Source: an uncultured Prevotellaceae bacterium
GTDB taxonomy: Bacteria > Bacteroidota > Bacteroidia > Bacteroidales > Bacteroidaceae
Assembly (NCBI GenBank): GCA_946407895.1
Contig: CAMJQA010000013.1
Span: 1-62,328, forward strand
Direction of reading: 5' to 3'
Length of the DNA: 62,328 nt
Shown here: one piece after another, positions 51,301-59,500 of the stretch
Numbering within the stretch: position 1 is the stretch's first letter
How the letters are laid out: each line of letters starts with the position of its first letter
The notes under the pieces: generated by a model
The model's input: only the letters and a program-made list of their open reading frames with translations
The model's database searches: none
What the model was told of the DNA's origin: nothing
Position numbers and translations under genes: made by a program

Positions 51301-52701
51301 TATTTCGATACCCTCATTATAGAGTCCGCCACCCGTGCTCTTGTTGAGGGTGTAGATGCAGCTGCCAGCCTTGTCGCTGGTCAGGGCGCCGTTAGCAGCC
51401 AAATAGAACTTTGTGCCCTCCACCTCGGTAACGATACGGTAGGTACCACCGTCGGTAATAGAAGCCATAGCGGCTACATACTCAATGTTGTCAAGTGCAA
51501 ACAGGGCATCGGTGGCATCGAAGTCAGCCTCCTCAACCATATAATACTTATTACCGGGGTCGGCAGTCATCCAGTCGTTGATGACATATCCATAGGGGTC
51601 GTTACCATTGGTATTCAGGCCAAACTTCTGTCCGTTCTCCATATTGAAGTAGAACATAAAGTAATTGCTGCCCATGTCCTCCATCTGGACGGCATCAGCC
51701 TCGCGGTGAGTGGGAACAGCAGCCAGAGCACCGGTATTGGTGACGAACATCTTGTCGGCCACGCTATAGAGATAGTAGTTATCTTTGTAGCTGATAACGG
51801 CAAACTCAGTAGCCTCTGCATTCGTGAGGGTGCCATGAGCCGTAGAGGCCAGGTAGCCGTTCTTGGTGAGGAGCCTACCACGGTCGCAGGCAATCTTGTA
51901 ACTCTTTGCATTGCTCAGCTCATCCAGGGCGCTGACAACCTTCTTGGGAGTGCGGGTGATGGTAATAGTGCAGTCCTCGTTGCCTACCGTGCCACCCTCA
52001 TAATCATAGCTGTATGCTATGTTGGAAAGGAGGGATGCGGGAACAATGACTTCGCTGCCCTCCACCTGCTTCTTGGTTACGGAGGAAACGGCCGTACCGT
52101 CGGTCTCAACCAGTTGGTAGGTCACGGTTACGGCAACTACGCCCTCCAGGTTCCAGACGAAAGCGGGTTCGTAGGTGTAGCAGGGATCGGGCTGGGCTTC
52201 CTTAACCTCGTAGGTCCAGAAGGCGCGGCCTGCATCGTTCCAGCTGCTCTCGCCATAGGGGACATTGCAGGAACGAATGGCATACTTGCCAGCCTCGTCA
52301 AGATAGAACACCTGGCGCTCCCAGTCGTTACGGTCGTTGCCGCCGTCCTGACGGAACACGCCCGTACCGGGCTTCAGGTTAGCCAGGTCGCCAGACAGGG
52401 TGGTGTTGGAGTAATGTCCATTGCCACCGGTAATGTTAATGCCTTCGTCATAAAGGCCGCCGCCAGTAGCCACCTGGAGCGTGTAGATGCAGGCATCGGC
52501 TGCCACACTGGTCAGGGCGCCGTTTGCAGCCAGATAAAACTTGGTGCCTTCCACCTCAGTCGTGATGTGGTAGGTTCCACCATCAGTAATGGCAGCCATA
52601 GCAGCTTCATACAGAGCCTTGTCCGGATCTGCTGCATACGCATTGCCGTAGGAAAAAATTGTTGCTATTGCAAGCAACAGGAGAGATAAGACTTTTCTCA
52701 T
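48358..52701 (-). CDS. Giant secreted protein with three near-identical 380-residue repeats
   Basis: 1447 residues; signal peptide MRKVLSLLLLAIATIFSYGNAYA. Three tandem units (about 30-405, 408-785, 789-1165) each hold module A (start 'AA.....DGG.Y...TEV.G.K', with RNDWERQVF and SCNVPYGESSWNDAGRAFW) and module B (start 'LSNAKSYKI.CDRG', with GYLASTAH, GLNTNGNDPYGYVIN, MTADPGN). Both look like ricin-type beta-trefoil or lectin-like binding modules; that is inference. After 1165 a beta-rich domain precedes the tail AIYDLSGRRVEKATKGIYII, a type IX-like sorting signal. Module A recurs in the 56527 gene, module B in the 52858 gene. A consensus promoter (52754-52784) shares the 156-base gap with the divergent CotH gene. 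Confidence 0.85.
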   Translation of the reverse strand: MRKVLSLLLLAIATIFSYGNAYAADPDKALYEAAMAAITDGGTYHITTEVEGTKFYLAANGALTSVAADACIYTLQVATGGGLYDEGINITGGNGHYSNTTLSGDLANLKPGTGVFRQDGGNDRNDWERQVFYLDEAGKYAIRSCNVPYGESSWNDAGRAFWTYEVKEAQPDPCYTYEPAFVWNLEGVVAVTVTYQLVETDGTAVSSVTKKQVEGSEVIVPASLLSNIAYSYDYEGGTVGNEDCTITITRTPKKVVSALDELSNAKSYKIACDRGRLLTKNGYLASTAHGTLTNAEATEFAVISYKDNYYLYSVADKMFVTNTGALAAVPTHREADAVQMEDMGSNYFMFYFNMENGQKFGLNTNGNDPYGYVINDWMTADPGNKYYMVEEADFDATDALFALDNIEYVAAMASITDGGTYRIVTEVEGTKFYLAANGALTSDKAGSCIYTLNKSTGGGLYNEGIEIAGGNGHFSNTTLSGDKANLKPGTGVYRQDGGNNRNDWERQVFFQNAEGLYAIRSCNVPYGESSWNDAGRAFWTYEVADAQPDPCYTYDMAYLWQLETVVTLPVTYQLVEADGTVVSSVTQKQEAGSLISVPASLMTNFAYDYTYPSGAIGDEACTINVTRTPKPGYILALGDLSNAKTYKITCDRGKFLTKDGYLASTAHNTLTSAEPSEFAVLRYGGNYYLYSVADQKFVTNTGELAEMPVHGTADAVQIEARDGWAAPYFMFYFNMPDGQKFGLNTNGNDPYGYVINSWMTADPGNMYYMVEEAEFDATEILKALDDKYYEAAMAAIENGGNYRIVTNVNGTKYYVATNGALTSTKGAGAIFTLNKSTGGGLYNEGIEIAGADGHFSNTTLLNDLANLHPGTGVFRLDGGNNRNDWERQVFFMDGGGKIAIRSCNTPYGETSWNDAGRAFWTYEVADAEPDPCYTYEAAYIWQLESVSEIVNVTYQLYESDGTTKVGNPQTVKQEAGDDAFVPSSMSNTNLYDYEIQGTIGSEDCEIAIIRTFKAGVVMDLADLTDEKAYLIRCDRGALLTKDGYLASTAHNTLTGAKASQFAVITYEGNYYLYSVADKMFVTNTGALAATPTHGTADAIQIEARDGWAAPYFMYFFNMENGEKYGLNTNGNDPYGYVINSWMTADPGNMYYMVEEADFDATDALKALDSQFHPTVTIGEAGYATLYLPFAVTLGEGATAYTGKINEESLTLAPLASGVPANTAVVVKGAPGTYELTVGDKAITCAKAVELTSALEDNTLSEETFTVEGFITSTDSKISRNQQVFWMADTQDGGNVFEAYWANLADGRKEAYEVGSKVRITGKLQKYVKNGNVTCEIKNADVDLLDNDLKGTFVEIAADGKYVLAQPEGKEVGFYKAEGTIPAGKAYLEAQGAEVKGFAIVINGGETAIEGITTSATIPADAIYDLSGRRVEKATKGIYIINGKKVLK

Positions 52702-52753
52702 AAAATACTTACATTAAGGTTTATAAATTAGGTTACAAATAGTTTTTTCTCGG

Positions 52754-52784
52754 CAAATATACATATTATTTATAAAAGGACAAA
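52754..52784 (-). promoter_or_regulatory. Consensus promoter of the 1447-residue gene
   Basis: On the minus strand TTTG (52784-52781), 19 bases, then TATATTTG (52761-52754): a textbook Bacteroidetes -33/-7 pair. The transcript would start near 52747, 46 bases before the ATG. Confidence 0.8.
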
Positions 52785-52797
52785 TAAAATTGGCCCT

Positions 52798-52834
52798 TTT
52801 GGAAGGTAAATACAGAAAAAAAATATTATCTTTG
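52798..52834 (+). promoter_or_regulatory. Promoter of the CotH-like gene
   Basis: TTTG at 52798-52801 and TATCTTTG at 52827-52834 (exact TAnnTTTG). The 25-base spacing is longer than usual. The transcript would start near 52841, 17 bases before the ATG. It overlaps the divergent promoter region. Confidence 0.6.
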
Positions 52835-52857
52835 CGCCCAAAACAACACGAAACGAC

Positions 52858-55800
52858 ATGAGAAAAAGGTTTTTAACCCTCTTAATATGCATTTTTGCAT
52901 TACTGGGATTCTTCCCTTCTGCCATCCTGGCCGGCTCACCGATTGAGGACGGCGTATATTACATCTCCAACACAACTGTGGAGGGCTACCTGGGCCTGGG
53001 AGCCTATCACGAGGCGGACCCCTATATATATTATATTACGGACGGACAGCCCCGGACGGCAGATGCATACTGGGTCGTTACCAGTACCCCATCGGGATAC
53101 ACCTTCCGCAACGAGGCATCGGGGCAGTTCCTCGTCTTTACCACGAACCGCGTTGACAGGTACTATAAGTACATGACGCTTGCCACCGAGTCGGAGGGCG
53201 ACAAGGCAGAGTTCTGGAACATTATGCAGGGGCAGGACGGCGCATACTGCATACAGAGTGCAGCCAATCCTGAATACTACTGGAACCTGCGGGGCGGAGC
53301 CAACCTGATGGGAACCTACAAGGGCAGCGGAGGCTCGGCGGCCAACGAACGATATCTCTTCTACCCGAAGGAAGGCGGCTCGGAACCCGTGGAAGAACCT
53401 TCGAATGCCATCGCCTTCCCCGAGGCGCTGCATGTATTCCTCTCCGACGGACGCATAGAGGCCTATCCTCTTGACATCGTAAGCAGCCACTCCGAAGCCG
53501 ACGGAAAGCTACGCATCGAAACCAGCATAGGCCAGGAGTTCGCGTACGACCTCGCCGAGGTGGACTCGGTGAGCGAGAAGGCTCCGGCCAACTTTCCCAC
53601 CTTCGAGTCCTTCAAGTTCAACAATAAGTTCAACGACCAGCTCTTCACCGATGCCATCGGCGAGATACGGGGCGATACGGTCTTCCTGACGGTTAGTGCC
53701 ATAGGGAAGCGGCTGACCCCTTCCTTCAAGGTGACAGGCGAAGGCGCCGAGGTCTATGTGGACGGCATACTGCAGTCAAGCAAGGAGAGCCGCCTGCGCT
53801 TCGACAAGGACATCTACTACCTGATAGCCCCCAAGGGGTGCACCATCCTGCTGCCCGAGAACGAAACGAAGGGCGCCTCCTATGCGATGAAGCCCTACGG
53901 AAGAGGCCTCTGCGTTCGTGTGGAATGGCTAACAGACAAGGCCGAGGTGCCCACTATCTACATCAATACCGCTGACGGGCAGAGCATCACCAGCAAGACG
54001 GTGTTCAAGGATGCCGAGATACGCATAGACGGACACGGCATATTCCCCTCGATGGAGACAACGGCCGTACAGATAAAGGGCCGCGGAAACAGCAGCTGGG
54101 GATGGCCCAAGAAACCCTACCGACTGAAGTTCGCAGAGAAGGTGAAGCCGCTGGGAATGACTGCAGGTAAGTCGTGGGTGCTGCTCTCTAACTACCAGAC
54201 GGGTTCCCTGATGTCGAACGCCATAGGCATGAAGGCTGCCAACCTGATGGGGGCTGCGGCAGCCAACCATATCGTGCCCGTGGACCTCTATGTGAACGGG
54301 CAGTACCGAGGCAGTTACAACCTGACCGAGAAGGTGGGTTTCTCCAATAACAGCGTGGACCTGGAGGACGAGAGTGCCGCAGCAATGCTGGAACTGGATT
54401 CCTACTTCGACGAGCCATACGGGCAGAAGTTCTACTCCACCCCATACGGTTTGCCCATCAACGTGAAGGAGCCCGACTTCAGCGAGGGTACTACACGACT
54501 GACACTCGAGCAGATTGCTGCCGACTTCAATAGCTTCATGAACACCCTCTACCGGGGGCGCGATATTTCGCGCTATGTCGATATCGAACAGCTCGTGCGG
54601 TATATGATGGTCAACGAGCTAATCGTCAACTACGAGTTCTACCATCCCAAGAGCACTTTCTGCTATCGCGAGAGCTTCGAGTCGGACACCAGCAAGTATG
54701 TCTTCGGTCCTGTCTGGGATCTCGACTGGGGCTTTGGCTACGAACGATACGGAAACTACTTCGTGAACGAAGCCACCAGCAACTACTGGATTGATGCGCC
54801 AAATATGGAAGTGGTACAGTTCATCCGCGACCTGCGCTTCAAGTATGCCCCGCTCGACAAGGTATATATCCAGCTGTGGGAGGAATTCATGGAGAATGAC
54901 CTGCAGGAACTTCTGGAGTACTGCCAAGATTACTATGACTTTGCACGGAACTCCTTCAATGCGAACCGCAGCGTATGGGGCGACAATACAAACTATGCAC
55001 GGCAGGCCCAGACGGCTGCAAACTGGCTGAAGACGCGTTCGGAACAAATCTACGCCGACCTCCTCTCAGGCCGGCGCCCCGATATGCCGGAACCCTTAGA
55101 TTACGTATCCTTCGACAACAACAAGCTGTATACCCTTCGGTGCCGTCGCGGAAGCCTGGTGCTGAATGCCGACCATACGGGACTCGACGTAGGACAGGTA
55201 CGCACCAATGCGCCCAAGGAGGACGGCCAGTTTGCCATCATAGGCATAGAGGGGAACAACTATCTCTACAGCCCCGTAACCAAGATGTTCCTGGCTTATT
55301 ATAACAACGGACTTTGGGTGAACACCCTGGGCACGCCTATCACCTTCGACCCCTCGAAGGCCGACGGCAAATACCTCTATATGATGTCCGTAACCAGCGA
55401 CTATGGGGAGACACTCTACTTCAACAACAGCGGCTCCGACCTGGTCATCAACGGATGGAACACAGCCGATGCCGGGAACCGGTGGCTCATAGAGGAAGTG
55501 GGCGACTTCGACCCCACCGAAGCACTGGAACTGGCCTCGCAGTCGTTGCTGGCCGTCACTAACCGCTACCTTTTCAATGGACGCGTCGTCGGAAGCGAGG
55601 AACGCCTCATGCCTTTCGGCTCCCTGCCACCCGAGCCTTCCAGCCAGTGGAGCAATGCCTATGTATCTCTGCGGGAACCCGCTGATCTTCCATACGAGAT
55701 AACCGAGGATGTAACTATCGACTACGAAGTAGAATGGGGCGGACCATTCCTCTTCTCCACAGCTGATACTGTGCACTGGTACAATATGACTATCCGCAGC

Positions 55801-56301
55801 GACTACTATGTGGGCAAGCAGCAGAGCGAGCCCTATTACCCCGTAGGGTGGGCCGACGAGAAGACGCTTGCCTCAGACAGCTATCTATGGGCCTTTGGCG
55901 GCGACCCCTATCATGTGCTGGTTTATAACCGCACCTCGGGAATGGAGCAGACCCTGACGGCCGAGGGCGACCAGGCAGTAATGCGACCAGGGGAATATGC
56001 CTGGGACCTGCAGCCCAACGGAGATGGCTTCGTGCTGCGAATACCCGGCACGCCCTATACCTGCATCAACCAGTTCGGCGGCGGCAACGGGCCGCTTAAG
56101 TTCTGGGACAGCGAAAGCAGCCCCACCGACAACGGCTCTACATTCCGCATCCTGGAGGGCGGCATCACAGACGGCATCCAGAAGACTCAGCAGGGCAAGA
56201 TGACTCAGGATGGCCTGCTCTATGACCTGGCCGGACGGCGAGTGAGTCATCCAACCAGCGGTATATACATCAGGAATGGCAAAAAGGTATATGTAAGATA
56301 A
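52858..56301 (+). CDS. Secreted CotH-kinase-like multidomain protein
   Basis: 1147 residues; signal peptide ending near AILAGS. Residues 28-170 form a trefoil-like domain (DGVYYISN, GYLGLGAY, YYWNLRGG). A CotH kinase-like domain spans about 360-690: QIKGRGNSSWGWPKKPYRL (406-424), WVLLSNYQTGSLMSNAIG, GQYRGSYNLTEKVGFS and GPVWDLDWGFG near 619, the conserved acidic site. In spore-formers CotH is a protein kinase; in Bacteroidetes its targets are unknown. Module B follows at 757-897 (CRRGS, VINGWNTADAGN), shared with the neighbour. The tail LLYDLAGRRVSHPTSGIYI is a type IX-like sorting signal. It is divergent from the 1447-residue gene and followed by the discoidin gene. Confidence 0.85.
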   Translation: MRKRFLTLLICIFALLGFFPSAILAGSPIEDGVYYISNTTVEGYLGLGAYHEADPYIYYITDGQPRTADAYWVVTSTPSGYTFRNEASGQFLVFTTNRVDRYYKYMTLATESEGDKAEFWNIMQGQDGAYCIQSAANPEYYWNLRGGANLMGTYKGSGGSAANERYLFYPKEGGSEPVEEPSNAIAFPEALHVFLSDGRIEAYPLDIVSSHSEADGKLRIETSIGQEFAYDLAEVDSVSEKAPANFPTFESFKFNNKFNDQLFTDAIGEIRGDTVFLTVSAIGKRLTPSFKVTGEGAEVYVDGILQSSKESRLRFDKDIYYLIAPKGCTILLPENETKGASYAMKPYGRGLCVRVEWLTDKAEVPTIYINTADGQSITSKTVFKDAEIRIDGHGIFPSMETTAVQIKGRGNSSWGWPKKPYRLKFAEKVKPLGMTAGKSWVLLSNYQTGSLMSNAIGMKAANLMGAAAANHIVPVDLYVNGQYRGSYNLTEKVGFSNNSVDLEDESAAAMLELDSYFDEPYGQKFYSTPYGLPINVKEPDFSEGTTRLTLEQIAADFNSFMNTLYRGRDISRYVDIEQLVRYMMVNELIVNYEFYHPKSTFCYRESFESDTSKYVFGPVWDLDWGFGYERYGNYFVNEATSNYWIDAPNMEVVQFIRDLRFKYAPLDKVYIQLWEEFMENDLQELLEYCQDYYDFARNSFNANRSVWGDNTNYARQAQTAANWLKTRSEQIYADLLSGRRPDMPEPLDYVSFDNNKLYTLRCRRGSLVLNADHTGLDVGQVRTNAPKEDGQFAIIGIEGNNYLYSPVTKMFLAYYNNGLWVNTLGTPITFDPSKADGKYLYMMSVTSDYGETLYFNNSGSDLVINGWNTADAGNRWLIEEVGDFDPTEALELASQSLLAVTNRYLFNGRVVGSEERLMPFGSLPPEPSSQWSNAYVSLREPADLPYEITEDVTIDYEVEWGGPFLFSTADTVHWYNMTIRSDYYVGKQQSEPYYPVGWADEKTLASDSYLWAFGGDPYHVLVYNRTSGMEQTLTAEGDQAVMRPGEYAWDLQPNGDGFVLRIPGTPYTCINQFGGGNGPLKFWDSESSPTDNGSTFRILEGGITDGIQKTQQGKMTQDGLLYDLAGRRVSHPTSGIYIRNGKKVYVR

Positions 56302-56417
56302 TCTTTTCGCCCCAATCGGAGCTAGCAACAGGGTCATTAGGAGAGCAAAGATGTTAAATAATGCTAAATATCAAAAAATCTACTAATGGAGATATGGGGC
56401 TTTTCCAATAAAAAACC

Positions 56418-56425
56418 TAACTTTG
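56418..56425 (+). promoter_or_regulatory. -7 promoter box of the 1713-residue gene
   Basis: TAACTTTG matches TAnnTTTG. The leader to the ATG at 56527 is about 95 bases, longer than elsewhere, A/T-rich and with TTTAAACTATTAATAACTAT heptamer-like sequence. No terminator is obvious between this box and the CotH gene. Confidence 0.6.
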
Positions 56426-56526
56426 CATTCTAAACCCCATAAAAAGGAAACAGAACTCACTAAAAAGTGAACCAAAATACAAACTTTAAACTATTAATAA
56501 CTATCTAACTAATTAAATTTCAAGCA

Positions 56527-59500
56527 ATGAGAAAACGTTACTTCATTCTGATGATGTTGTTGTTCCCCATAGCAACAATGTTCATCTCGGGTAATGCTTA
56601 TGCAGACGACCCACCAAAATCTGAGTATGACGCTGCGATGGAAACCATCACCGATGGTGAATCCTACTACATCGCAACGGAAGTGAACGGGAACAAGTAC
56701 TATGTAACCACCGGCGGTGGGCTGACCAACCTGGAGGATAACGCTGGCTTGTTCAAGGTAACCAAGACCACGGGCGGTGCCCTCTTCGACGTTGGCCTGA
56801 AGCTCGACGGCGGTACGAACAGCTGGTTCTCCAATTCCACGCTGACCGACGACAAGTGCAACCTGAACTTTGGTTCCTATCGTCAGGACTCCTCCAACGA
56901 CCGTAACGACTGGGAGCGCCAGGTGCCCTTCATGAACGCAGAGGGCAAGATTGCCATCCGCTCCTGTAATACGGCTTTCGGCACCAGCAGTTGGGCCGAC
57001 GCAGGACGTGCCTTCTGGTACTATGAGGTAGAGGAAGGTTCAGACCTGGATCCCGTGCCCTGCTACTCCTACGAACCGGCCTATGTATGGTCGTTCGAGA
57101 AACCATCTGAGCAGGCCCAGATCTACGGCGTGCTGAACGGTATCTACATCGACTACGAGACATACGTATTCGATACCGGAGAAGGCGAGACCATCAATGT
57201 AGGTCAGGGATTCGGCCAGCTGGCCGATGTAGACACCTGGAAGAAGTTCTTCAGCATCCTGCAGCAGGTATCTACCTATGTGGACAACATCCTGAACGGG
57301 GTATATAACTTCCCCGACGACCCCAATGCGCCCACGCTGGAGTTGGCTAATACCCTGAGGGCTGATGCCGATTCTCTGTATCAGGTTCTCCTGGACAGCG
57401 AGGTACCCTATTCCCTCCCCAAGAACGGCTACTACCGTATCATCGCCAACCTGCGCTATAAGACAGCAGACGGCAGCGTAGATAAGGCCATCCTGGCATC
57501 CATCGACCCCGATTACGAGAACAAGGGTATGTTTGGTACCGTCAAGAAGGATAGGGCCAACTTCCTGTGGAAACTCACTCAGGACAACGACAGCATTATC
57601 ATGCAGAATGCCGGCCTGAAGACCTTCATCAGTTTCTCCTCCATAGAACAGGGCCGTATGATTCTCACGGATGCCGAGAATGACAGAAGTCATGTGGTAT
57701 TCGACTATGCAGGCGAAGAGTATGTAGAAAACGCCGACGGCACTGGCGATACGAAGGATATCTTCTACATCCGCCTGGCCAATCAGCCCCGCCATTCCGA
57801 CAAGTATGTCCACCAGCTGGGCCACAACAAGGGTACCGACTCTGGTGCCGACCTGGAACTGGGTTTCTGGAGCGGTACCTATAACATGGGCGCTCCCTAC
57901 GAGACCGACAAGGGTACCAGCGAATGGTACTTGGAATATGTGCCCGACGAAGAGGCAGAAGCCCTCATCAAGGACTTCGAGGAAAGCGTGATGAGCCACG
58001 ACCAGCTCATTATGAAGACGAACGTACTGCGTGCTCAGGTACAGGAGGCTCTGACGGTGACCAAGGATCCCATCAAGACTCCGCTGATAACCGCTGCCGA
58101 GCAGTTCTCCTCGCCCTACAGCCAGAACGACTGCGGCGGCTCGCGCGATGGCGGTGACCTGTCTGCCGGTGTCCTCATCGACGGCGACAAGGCTTCATTC
58201 TGGCACAGCGTATGGTCCGGCGATGACATAGGCGGCGAATACCACTACCTGCAGATTGCCGATATGGACGAGATGATTGGCGACTGCCAGCTCTACATAG
58301 CTCGCAGAGCCACAGACAACGACCATCCGACCGTATTCCTCATCAAGGGTTCAGACAATCCCGATGCTCCCGACGAGGAATGGGCAGAGATGATTACCCT
58401 GGACGTACCCAATGGCGCTTCTGGCCAGGAGGCTACTGTTGACTTCCACATAGACAAGGCCTATAAGTACATCCGCCTGAATGCTGTACATTGCGCTCCC
58501 AGCGACCGCCGCTACTGGCACGCTGCCGAGCTGCAGATAAGCACCCTCAGGGAGAACCCCAACTCGCGCTACAATGCAATGGGCGACCTGGGTCCCGCTC
58601 TGGTAGCTGCCTACGAGGCCAACCTGGCAATCGCCGATGCAGACCTCACCGAGGAGGACTATCAGGCCCTGCTCGAGGCCTACAATGCATTCTATGGCCC
58701 CATCAGCAACCACAACGAACTTGTTGAGATGAATGCCGAGCTGCGCGAGAAGGTGCTGGCTGCCCTGGAGGAGTCAAAGGACGTGAAGCGCACCGCTATG
58801 ATTACCTCTGCCGACCAGCTCTCCAGCCCATATAGCGATAGGGACGAGGGTAAGAACATCGGGAATATCATCGATGGCGACAAGAGTACGTTCTGGCACA
58901 CCGACTGGCACGGTGAACACCCCGACGATGCCAACCATTGGCTGCAGATTGCAGACATGAGCGAGTTCGTAGGCGATTGCGAAATCTACATCGGCCGCAG
59001 AGCTATTGATTCCGACAATCCCGCCAAGGTTAAGCTCCTGGGCTCTAACGACCCTGAAGCAGCCGATGAGGACTGGGTTGAAATGATAGAGCTGGAGCTC
59101 GGAAATGCCACTAACGGTTCCGACTTCACCACACCTGTCTTCAACATCGAGACGGGCTACGAGAACATACGTTTCGTCGTTACCGATTGTCGCACCGAGT
59201 TCCGCATCTACTGGCACACTGCCGAGCTGCAGTTCTACACCGTTCGCGAGAACCCCAACTCGCAGTACGTCACCCTGGGCGAGATATCCAAGAAGCTCGA
59301 GGACACCTACAATGCCAACCTGGCTACCGCAGACAACGACATCACCTTCAACACATACACCGAGCTGCTGAATGCCTATGAGGCCTTCCTGGCTGCTATG
59401 GTTGACCCCGCCGAGCTGCGCAATGCACTGGCCAGCTATGCCAATACGGCCAAGGGTGTGGTGCAGGGTTCCGAACCCGGCCAATGGGCAAGCACCGACA

